The position numbers were made by a program, and so were the translations under genes. Below, in pieces: positions 5,956-11,301 of a stretch of DNA of 11,301 nt. This DNA comes from Candidatus Zhuqueibacterota bacterium 4484_87 (lineage in GTDB: Bacteria > Zhuqueibacterota > Zhuqueibacteria > Thermofontimicrobiales > Thermofontimicrobiaceae), in assembly GCA_002085355.1 (NCBI GenBank), contig NATN01000085.1, forward strand, positions 1 to 11,301, in the 5' to 3' direction. Every line of letters begins with the position of its first letter. Positions within the stretch are counted from its first letter, which is position 1. Under the pieces are notes generated by a model that ran no database searches, was not told where the DNA came from, and saw only the letters and a program-made list of their open reading frames with translations.

Positions 5956-6287
5956 CGGTAGAAGAATATTATGAAACTCTAAAAAAGTTCGCCCCGAAAA
6001 AAGGTCTGATTCTCAATCCTGACTGGGAAATTGTGAAACCTCTATTAGAGGGATTACTGAAAAATGGCGAGCGCTACGGCTATCGCACTTGTCCCTGTAG
6101 GCCCGCAACGGGAGAGTTGGAAAAAGATCGCGACATTATTTGTCCCTGCGAATATGCAAAGGCTGATATAGAAGAGTTTGGTGCCTGTTACTGCTGGCTC
6201 TATGTGTCGCAAGATTGGATTGATGGGAAGGTGCCTCACCGTCAGATTCCCGAGCGGAGGCCTGTGGAAAAAATTCTCGACCTTTAA
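5952..6287 (+). CDS. ftrB: Ferredoxin:thioredoxin reductase, catalytic (beta) subunit
   Basis: The protein has 111 residues. FTR takes electrons one at a time from reduced ferredoxin through a [4Fe-4S] cluster and reduces a protein disulfide. All six characteristic cysteines are present: C47-P-C49-R, C64-P-C66 and C79-Y-C81. By comparison with the spinach enzyme, Cys49 and Cys81 would form the redox disulfide and Cys47, 64, 66 and 79 would bind the cluster. The spacers are 14 and 12 residues here against 16 and 8 in the plant enzyme, and the last motif is C-Y-C rather than C-H-C. No variable (alpha) subunit gene is seen nearby, which is common for anaerobic bacteria and archaea. Its start overlaps the glutaredoxin-like stop by 4 bases, making that protein the most likely electron acceptor. 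An intergenic gap of 109 bases separates it from the next gene. Confidence 0.93.
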   Translation: MTVEEYYETLKKFAPKKGLILNPDWEIVKPLLEGLLKNGERYGYRTCPCRPATGELEKDRDIICPCEYAKADIEEFGACYCWLYVSQDWIDGKVPHRQIPERRPVEKILDL

Positions 6288-6303
6288 TAATAATTTTTAC
6301 ATC

Positions 6304-6317
6304 TGCTCAAATGAGCA
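6304..6317. repeat. Near-perfect 14-base palindrome upstream of the flavoprotein gene
   Basis: TGCTCA and TGAGCA are exact reverse complements separated by AA. The loop is too short for an RNA hairpin, so if it is functional it is more likely a dimeric regulator site. It lies 17 bases after the FTR stop and about 80 bases before the ATG at 6397, in the only sizeable gap between the thiol cluster and the 2-oxoacid oxidoreductase locus. A palindrome of this size can occur by chance. Confidence 0.25.
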
Positions 6318-6396
6318 TGGCTTCACTGAAGTATCGTTCAATTAATCAAATTTACCGAAGATAAAATTTCAAATATTGTAACTGCGGGAGTTTCGC

Positions 6397-8067
6397 ATGG
6401 CAGACCAAGTCCTACCGGAACAGCCAATTATTTCTACTGACATCATCGATCGAAAATGGATTGATGTGAACATTCCCTGTAAAAATGCCTGTCCCATTCG
6501 CACGGATATTCCCGGATATATTCAAGCGATCATGGACGGGGATTACGAAAAAGCGTATCTGATAAATCGTCGGGATAATGTACTCCCTTCGATTTTGGGA
6601 CGTGTTTGTCATCGTCCCTGCGAAAGTGCCTGTCGCCACGGTCGGGACGGATATGGTGATCCAGTGTCGATTTGCTTTTTAAAAAGATCAGCGGCGGACT
6701 ACGGCATGAAACCGCTGGATATTGAAATTACCCCGAATGGGAAAACTGTTGCTGTTATTGGTTCGGGCCCCTCTGGTTTGACTGCTGCTAACGATCTTGC
6801 CCAATTGGGATATGCGGTCACGGTTTTCGAGCAATTTGACGAGCCTGGGGGCATGTTGCGCTATGGCTTGCCGGAATTTCGTCTGCCAGTCGATATTGTT
6901 CATCAGGATGTGCAGTCAATTCTCGACTTTGGGGTTGAGTTGAAGACCGGCATTCGGGTCGCCGGAAATGATAAATTGAAGCAATTGGCTGGAGAATTCG
7001 ATGCCGTGGTCGTTGCCGGAGGCTGCATGGCACCGAAAACGCTTGATCTGCCGGGCATTGAGGCGAAAGGAAGCTTTTACGGGCTGGAATTTATGATGGC
7101 AGGAAATCTGGGGGAAATTGATTATCCCATTCGCAACGTTGTTGTGATTGGTGGAGGTTTTACTGCAGTGGATTGTGCACGACTGGCTTTCCGACTGGGT
7201 GCTGAGAAGATCACTGTTGCATTTCTGTACACAAAAGAAATGATGTCTGCAGGTGCTCATGAAATTGAGGCGATGGAAGCTGAAGGTGTCGAGTTTGCTT
7301 TTCTGGTGACGCCGAATGCTATTGTGGAAAAAAACGGGAGGGTGTCAGGGTTACGTATGTTGCGAAATGAACTTTTGCAAGGCAGATCGATAAAGACAAT
7401 TCCCGACTCTGATTTTGTGATTGATGTGGACACTGTTGTTTTTGCCATTGGTCAGAAAGGGGAAAGCGATGTGATCGAGGATGATGAAAGGCAGAAAATT
7501 CCAAATTTATTTTTAGCCGGTGATTTTCGCAATGGCGCTTCCACTGTGATTGAAGCAGCAGCAGATGGCAGAAAAACAGCGCGCGAAGTTCATACTTTTC
7601 TTTCCGGAAAAGAATTTCAGGAATACGTAAGGATCGAGCCTGCCGCCGGTACTGGTCGCAAGCGCGAATTTGATTTTATCCCGCGTCAGCCGATGGATGA
7701 ATTGCCGCTGCGGGAAAGGCGCGACAAGACCAAAGAGGTAGAACTCGGTTTCTCTCAGGAAAGAGCCTTGATTGAATCGAGGCGCTGCTATTTATGCCAC
7801 TATAATTTTCAAATTGATATTTCTCGCTGCATTTACTGTATGGCCTGCATTGATGTCATGCCAGTGGACTGTATCAAGATGGCGACGAATATCGAAATTG
7901 CCGACGATGGCAATTTGATTTACCAAGAAACCAAAGAGTGGAGCGAAGTACAGGCCATTGTTATTGATAACAACAAATGTATTCGCTGCGGGAATTGTTA
8001 TCGCGCTTGCCCTGTGAATTGCATTACTATCTCAAAGTATTCACTGGAAATAGAGGAAAGAGTATAG
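6397..8067 (+). CDS. GltD/NfnB-like FAD-NAD(P) oxidoreductase with C-terminal ferredoxin domain
   Basis: The protein has 556 residues. The N-terminal iron-sulfur domain of the glutamate-synthase-small-subunit type spans about 1-105 with Cys28, Cys32, Cys71, Cys75 and Cys79 (P-C-K-N-A-C and G-R-V-C-H-R-P-C-E-S-A-C). An FAD Rossmann motif G-S-G-P-S-G lies at 122-127, an NAD(P) motif G-G-G-F-T-A at 252-257, and the FAD-closing A-G-D-F-R-N-G-A-S-T begins at 374. After a linker the C-terminus (about 460-556) is a two-cluster ferredoxin-like domain: C464-x-x-C467, C478/C481/C484, then C528/C531/C534/C538-P. The fourth cysteine of the first motif is replaced by Met488, with Cys492 nearby. The likely role is electron transfer between NAD(P)H and ferredoxin for the downstream 2-oxoacid oxidoreductase. 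It is not glutamate synthase itself, since no large-subunit gene is present. GGGAG precedes the ATG. Confidence 0.86.
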   Translation: MADQVLPEQPIISTDIIDRKWIDVNIPCKNACPIRTDIPGYIQAIMDGDYEKAYLINRRDNVLPSILGRVCHRPCESACRHGRDGYGDPVSICFLKRSAADYGMKPLDIEITPNGKTVAVIGSGPSGLTAANDLAQLGYAVTVFEQFDEPGGMLRYGLPEFRLPVDIVHQDVQSILDFGVELKTGIRVAGNDKLKQLAGEFDAVVVAGGCMAPKTLDLPGIEAKGSFYGLEFMMAGNLGEIDYPIRNVVVIGGGFTAVDCARLAFRLGAEKITVAFLYTKEMMSAGAHEIEAMEAEGVEFAFLVTPNAIVEKNGRVSGLRMLRNELLQGRSIKTIPDSDFVIDVDTVVFAIGQKGESDVIEDDERQKIPNLFLAGDFRNGASTVIEAAADGRKTAREVHTFLSGKEFQEYVRIEPAAGTGRKREFDFIPRQPMDELPLRERRDKTKEVELGFSQERALIESRRCYLCHYNFQIDISRCIYCMACIDVMPVDCIKMATNIEIADDGNLIYQETKEWSEVQAIVIDNNKCIRCGNCYRACPVNCITISKYSLEIEERV

Positions 8068-8083
8068 CTGCGTAGTAGCTATA
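8063..8083 (+). repeat. Inverted repeat at the end of the flavoprotein gene
   Basis: TATAGCT (8063-8069) and AGCTATA (8077-8083) are perfect 7-base arms around a 7-base loop, overlapping the stop codon. Only two of the seven pairs are GC and no T-run follows, so it is not a convincing terminator. A second, bulged stem follows at about 8096-8117 (TGGCGGT with ACCGTCCA), just before the ribosome site of the next gene. Both could shape the intercistronic RNA, but no function can be shown from sequence. Confidence 0.3.
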
Positions 8084-8129
8084 AAATTTATCTTTTGGCG
8101 GTTTTTCACCGTCCAATTGGAGGGCTGAA

Positions 8130-9131
8130 ATGAAATACGTAATCATTGGCGCTGGTGTCGCCGGCGTAACTGCTGCCGAGACGGTGCGGAAAATTGACAG
8201 CGACGGGGAAATCGTCCTCATTGGGAAAGAGCAGTTTTTGCCCTATAAACGTTATCTACTCACTGAATTTTTTTGCGGGACGATCAGCAAAGAGCAATTG
8301 TTCTCACTTTCATGTGAAGACTTGAAGAGATTGAAAATTACATTTCGGAAGGGGCAATTGGCAAAATCCGTTGATTTTGAAAATAAAAAAGTGAAACTCT
8401 TTCATAATGAGACAGTGAGTTACGATAAGCTGCTCATTGCCACGGGAGGCAAGCCTCGCATCGGGCCTGCGTTACGGTCTTTTGAAAAAAATCTTCAACT
8501 CTATTATTCTTTAGAAGATATTTTGCTCATCAAAGAAAAATTGGACTCTGTGCGCACTTGTGTGGTATTTGGCCAGGGGCTCAGTACGCTGGATCTGATG
8601 GCAGGTCTGAAAAATTTGAAGAAAGAAGTCATTTACATCACCAAAAAACCTCGGGCGTTCTTTCCGCTTTTGCAGTCGAATTCTGACGTTGATGTACATC
8701 AGTTCCTGTCCGAAAAAGGCGTGAAGATTATTACCAATGACAGACCGGTCTCAGTTGAAAAAAGAGATGACAAATTTATCGTTGAAACTTTCAACGGAGA
8801 AAAATTGACGGCTGATCTTGTTTTTGCCTGGGATGATTATCGTCCTAATATTCGATTTTTGGAGAACACAAAAATTGACCGCAAAATCGGTATATTAGTG
8901 AATGAACAGTTGCGAACATCGGTGGAGGATGTTTACGCTGCTGGAGATTGCGCGGAAATTTATCATCCGAAGATAAAAAACTATTGGATCAATTTCGGTT
9001 ATCCCAATGCCATAGAGCAGGGAGAAACCGCCGGAAAAAATATGACCGGTTTAAATGAGAATTATCGGATCCGTGAGACGCTCGTTTTTCACGTTTTGGG
9101 CAAACCTTTTGAAGCCCGTTGGTGGGAATAG
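8130..9131 (+). CDS. Divergent FAD/NAD(P) oxidoreductase, rubredoxin-reductase/NirB-like
   Basis: The protein has 333 residues of the pyridine-nucleotide-disulfide reductase class II fold. The FAD Rossmann motif is intact (G7-A-G9-V-A-G12), as are A-T-G-G (104-107), V-Y-A-A-G-D (268-273) and the late Y-P-N-A-I-E-Q-G. No redox-active Cys pair is present, so it resembles rubredoxin or nitrite-reductase flavoproteins rather than thioredoxin reductase. The NAD-binding site is unusual: V-V-F-G-Q-G-L-S-T has Thr where the third glycycine-motif Gly is expected, and the usual x-x-G-x-R-P-N reads W-D-D-Y-R-P-N. The C-terminal dimer/lid domain is short compared with about 360-400 residues in relatives. 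GGAGGG precedes the ATG. Placement between the GltD-like gene and korA suggests it serves the same complex, and rubredoxin reduction is an alternative. It ends in an amber codon followed by open in-frame sequence. Confidence 0.82.
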   Translation: MKYVIIGAGVAGVTAAETVRKIDSDGEIVLIGKEQFLPYKRYLLTEFFCGTISKEQLFSLSCEDLKRLKITFRKGQLAKSVDFENKKVKLFHNETVSYDKLLIATGGKPRIGPALRSFEKNLQLYYSLEDILLIKEKLDSVRTCVVFGQGLSTLDLMAGLKNLKKEVIYITKKPRAFFPLLQSNSDVDVHQFLSEKGVKIITNDRPVSVEKRDDKFIVETFNGEKLTADLVFAWDDYRPNIRFLENTKIDRKIGILVNEQLRTSVEDVYAAGDCAEIYHPKIKNYWINFGYPNAIEQGETAGKNMTGLNENYRIRETLVFHVLGKPFEARWWE

Positions 9132-9134
9132 TCG

Positions 9135-9233
9135 ATGTCGGATTGGGCAAGTGATAAAGAAGATGGGGTAAAACCACAGGTTCCCATGGATGTATCACGG
9201 ATATTTGGGATTCAAAATATCTTTAAAAAATGA
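9135..9233 (+). CDS. Possible 32-residue small protein, or cut-off tail of the preceding reductase
   Basis: ATG at 9135 begins 3 bases after the TAG of the reductase gene and in the same frame, and runs 32 codons to TGA at 9231-9233. The peptide is hydrophilic at first (D-W-A-S-D-K-E-D-G) and ends in I-F-G-I-Q-N-I-F-K-K. GGTGGGA lies about 9 bases upstream inside the reductase gene, so coupled translation is possible. Alternatively the amber codon is a mutation or read-through point, and this is the missing tail of the reductase, which would bring it near the usual family length. I do not recognise the sequence. Confidence 0.35.
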   Translation: MSDWASDKEDGVKPQVPMDVSRIFGIQNIFKK

Positions 9234-9269
9234 TTTGTCAATTTACCATAATTTTGAAAATAAAATGAA

Positions 9270-9303
9270 CCGAAATGAAAGCCGCAGCGTTTGTAAATTT
9301 CGG
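9270..9303. repeat. 7-base inverted repeat in the reductase-korA gap
   Basis: CCGAAAT (9270-9276) and ATTTCGG (9297-9303) are perfect reverse complements around a 20-base loop. It lies about 37 bases after the small open frame and about 118 bases before the korA-type start. No T-run follows at once, so it may be a weak terminator, an RNA stem or a regulator site. Confidence 0.3.
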
Positions 9304-9314
9304 GACAGAATAAA

Positions 9315-9343
9315 TTGTGCTGTATATTTTTAGACATTAAATT
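9315..9343 (+). promoter_or_regulatory. Weak candidate promoter before korA
   Basis: TTGTGC (9315-9320) is separated by 17 bases from TAAATT (9338-9343). The matches to sigma-70 consensus are only 3 of 6 and 4 of 6. It is listed because the gap of nearly 190 bases before korA suggests the locus may have an internal start of transcription. Confidence 0.18.
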
Positions 9344-9349
9344 TGTGCT

Positions 9350-9402
9350 TATCGGTGAAAATCCGTGGCAAAAAAATAGCAACATAGAGCAACACGGAAT
9401 TT
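9350..9402. repeat. Possible relic of a dispersed intergenic repeat
   Basis: The stretch holds TCCGTG (9362-9367) with its reverse complement CACGGA (9393-9398), and two copies of AGCAACA (9378-9384 and 9388-9394) at a 10-base period. The wording GTGAAAATCCGTGGC resembles the degenerate 'ATCTGTG/ATCCGTGG' intergenic repeats often seen in FCB and Planctomycetes-like genomes. This rests on recalled style, not on a comparison. Confidence 0.25.
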
Positions 9403-9421
9403 AAAAAAAAGAGAAAGGTAC

Positions 9422-11179
9422 ATGAAGCATAAAGAGCTTTCCATACGTTTCTGCGGTATTGCCGGAGACGGAGTTGTTTCTTCTGGGAAAATTTTGGCTG
9501 GTACTGTCGCCAGCATTGGATTATTTGTCATGGTTAATGATATTTACAGTGCAGAAATTCGCGGGTTGGGGAAATCCACAACCACGGTGCGCTTTTCCGG
9601 CAAAAAAATTCATAGTATGGGAGATGGCGTTGACCTGCTGGTGGGCATGGCAGGGAAGGAATCAATCTCCGAACTGGTTGAGGTCAAATCTGGCGGCGCT
9701 GTGATTTACGAGTCCAGTGAACCTGGAGAGCTGGTAGAAGGCGAGAGTCTTGCCGGACATATTCCCCCTGATGTTCGGGGTTACGCTGTGCCGTTGAAAA
9801 GGCTGGCAAATGAGGCGTCGGGTTCTAATCGAGGCAGGAATATCGTTGCTATTGGCGCATTGTGTTATATGTATTCTTTGCCGCCTGAGATCTTCATCAA
9901 TCACATTACGAAACTTTTCCAGAGAAAAGGCGAGTCCGTTGTTGAGAACAACGTGAAAGCATTTCGCCTGGGGTATGATTATTGTCAGGAGAATTATCCC
10001 TTGCGGGAAGAATTTGATTTGCCAGCGGCTGGAGAAGCGAAAAAATTGATCAGCGGCAACGAGGCGGTGGCGAGAGGCGCCATGAATTGCGGTTTGCAAA
10101 TTTATGCCGGCTATCCGATCACCCCGGCGACGAAAATAATGGAATATTGTGCTAAAGACTTGCCCCCACTCGGTGGCTGGACGATTCAAGTGGAGGATGA
10201 AATTGCGGCGATTTCTACCGTGGTCGGATCCTGGTTTGCCGGAAAAAGAGCAATGACCGCGACCTCGGGCCCTGGGTTGGCGCTTATGTCGGAGATGATC
10301 AATCTGGCAGTGATGGCAGAAATTCCGGCGGTCATCGTTGATGTCCAGCGCGGAGGCCCTTCTACGGGTTTACCTACAAAAGTGGAGCAGAGCGATTTGA
10401 ATATTGCCCTTTACGGCGGCGCTGGCGACTCTCCGCGAGTTGTGATGGCTCCTGCTGATTCCGAAGAATCTTATTCCGGGATCCAGTTAGCTTTTGATCT
10501 GGCAGAAAAGTATCAGACGCCCGTCATTTTTTTGAGCGATCTGTTTCTTGGGCAGCGAATTGAAACAGCGATTCTTAAAGAAAAAATTGATAGAAATCGA
10601 AGCACGAGGAAAAAGGCGACCGCTGAAGATTTGAAAAACTATGTTCGCTATCAGCTCACAGATGACGGTGTCTCACCCTGGATTGTACCCGGCGAATCTG
10701 GCGCGTTTTACACCGTGACAGGTTTGGAACACAATTTACAGGGGAATCCAAATTACGAGGCAGAAGTACACCAATCGATGACCGAGAAAAGGCACCGCAA
10801 ATTTGAATCGATGATTCAGGATATTCCTCCGGCAGACGTTATTGGGGATGAAGATGCAGCGATTGGCATTGCCAGTTGGGGATCAACGATAGGCGCTATT
10901 CTGGAAGGAATGGAAATCGCCAGAGAAAAAGGAGTAAAGTCCAAACTGATAAAATCGATCATGATTCACCCGCAACACGAAGAATCATTCCGGCGTTTTT
11001 TTGATAGTTGCCAGCGAATTATTGTTGCAGAGATGAATTTTCAGGGACAATACGCAGCGTTGCTGAAATCACGTTACGGCATCAAGCCTGTTGAAATGCA
11101 CCTCCCGGCTGTCAATCCGGTGAGTCCGAAAGCAATTGCGCAGAAAATTATGGAGGTGAATGATGAGCTCACTCAGTAA
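9422..11179 (+). CDS. korA: 2-oxoacid:ferredoxin oxidoreductase, fused gamma-alpha subunit (KorA type)
   Basis: The protein has 585 residues. The enzyme oxidatively decarboxylates a 2-oxoacid with coenzyme A to acyl-CoA and CO2, reducing ferredoxin. Residues 1 to about 190 form the gamma domain (G-I-A-G-D-G-V-V-S-S-G at 12-22, S-A-E-I-R-G at 43-48). The alpha domain follows from about 208 with G-Y-P-I-T-P at 230-235, E-D-E at 258-260, T-S-G-P-G-L-A-L-M at 281-289 and Q-R-G-G-P-S-T-G-L-P-T-K at 309-320. The last motif and the gamma-first fusion are typical of 2-oxoglutarate/2-oxoacid ferredoxin oxidoreductases with separate alpha and beta chains. The exact 2-oxoacid cannot be read from the sequence, and branched-chain 2-oxoacids remain possible. 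AAAGG lies only a few bases before the ATG, a modest ribosome site. The 3' end overlaps the start of the beta-subunit gene. Confidence 0.93.
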   Translation: MKHKELSIRFCGIAGDGVVSSGKILAGTVASIGLFVMVNDIYSAEIRGLGKSTTTVRFSGKKIHSMGDGVDLLVGMAGKESISELVEVKSGGAVIYESSEPGELVEGESLAGHIPPDVRGYAVPLKRLANEASGSNRGRNIVAIGALCYMYSLPPEIFINHITKLFQRKGESVVENNVKAFRLGYDYCQENYPLREEFDLPAAGEAKKLISGNEAVARGAMNCGLQIYAGYPITPATKIMEYCAKDLPPLGGWTIQVEDEIAAISTVVGSWFAGKRAMTATSGPGLALMSEMINLAVMAEIPAVIVDVQRGGPSTGLPTKVEQSDLNIALYGGAGDSPRVVMAPADSEESYSGIQLAFDLAEKYQTPVIFLSDLFLGQRIETAILKEKIDRNRSTRKKATAEDLKNYVRYQLTDDGVSPWIVPGESGAFYTVTGLEHNLQGNPNYEAEVHQSMTEKRHRKFESMIQDIPPADVIGDEDAAIGIASWGSTIGAILEGMEIAREKGVKSKLIKSIMIHPQHEESFRRFFDSCQRIIVAEMNFQGQYAALLKSRYGIKPVEMHLPAVNPVSPKAIAQKIMEVNDELTQ

Positions 11180-11301
11180 GCGCTCCGTTATCGAGGGATT
11201 AAAATACGCCAAATCACTGAACTCCCAGAGATGGCGGGATAATTTGCCGACCTGGTGCCCTGGCTGCGGGCATTTTTCTGCACTGAATGGATTATACGAA
11301 T
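11163..11301 (+). CDS. korB: 2-oxoacid:ferredoxin oxidoreductase, TPP-binding beta subunit (KorB type), 5' part
   Basis: Only the first 46 codons are in the window; the gene continues past the right edge. The piece reads to W-C-P-G-C-G-H-F, the hallmark of the thiamine-diphosphate-binding beta subunit, whose cysteines in related enzymes bind the proximal [4Fe-4S] cluster. It completes the catalytic pair with the upstream gamma-alpha subunit, which its start overlaps by 17 bases in another frame. Two adjacent ATGs (11160 and 11163) are possible. The second is preferred because GGAGG (11152-11156) then stands 6 bases away instead of 3. Confidence 0.93.
   Translation, partial: MSSLSKRSVIEGLKYAKSLNSQRWRDNLPTWCPGCGHFSALNGLYE

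Noticed and set aside
9662..10189. 175-codon - strand frame inside korA
   Set aside because: Antisense to a strongly conserved gene; no start signal or family motif.
1..11301. Phage, transposon, CRISPR or defence island
   Set aside because: No integrase, transposase, terminal repeats, spacer-repeat pattern or nuclease motif was seen; every recognisable gene has a redox, envelope or metabolic role.

Overview
The window looks like a chromosomal stretch from an uncultured or little-studied member of the FCB superphylum (Calditrichota / candidate KSB1 / Ignavibacteria-like). Three things suggest this: a protein at 2358-3126 ends in a type IX secretion-style sorting domain (SYPNPFN, then WNGK, ASGLYFYKL, KLFLVK); the anaerobe-type ferredoxin enzymes sit beside oxygen-defence genes; and the GC content is moderate. 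The taxon is an inference from protein style only. Every recognisable gene is on the + strand.

Left part (1-3419), cell envelope and export. The window opens with the C-terminal end of a gene that seems to change reading frame near 82-104. Next come a monoheme c-type cytochrome with a probable outer-membrane beta-barrel (384-1565), a Tat-exported Fe/Mn superoxide dismutase (1609-2331), a secreted CxCH protein with a type IX-style sorting tail that is broken by a frameshift (2358-3126), and a small DUF2892 membrane protein (3225-3419).

Middle part (3432-6287), cytoplasmic redox and stress genes. These are a nitroreductase with a TTG start, a gap of about 410 bases, a two-CBS-domain protein, a rubredoxin (53 aa), then a compact cluster of PrxQ/Bcp-type peroxiredoxin, CPRC glutaredoxin-like protein and the catalytic subunit of ferredoxin:thioredoxin reductase. 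The last two overlap by 4 bases. A good extended -10 promoter candidate (5082-5110) precedes the peroxiredoxin. Read together, the cluster could carry electrons from ferredoxin through FTR and the glutaredoxin-like protein to a peroxidase.

Right part (6397-11301), 2-oxoacid:ferredoxin oxidoreductase locus. A GltD-like flavoprotein with a C-terminal ferredoxin domain and a second, shortened and divergent FAD/NAD(P) reductase precede a fused gamma-alpha subunit (KorA type). The TPP-binding beta subunit (KorB type) starts at 11163 and runs off the window. The locus would make reduced ferredoxin by oxidative decarboxylation of a 2-oxoacid, and the flavoproteins would link it to NAD(P)H. That ferredoxin pool could in turn feed the FTR thiol branch just upstream.

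The most unusual points are the FTR/Grx/Prx chain beside a flavoprotein-equipped Kor locus, a Met in place of a canonical cluster cysteine in the GltD-like protein, an in-frame amber codon followed by 33 open codons after the second reductase, and two apparent frameshifts in secreted or cytochrome-like genes. I found no mobile element, CRISPR array, tRNA or rRNA.
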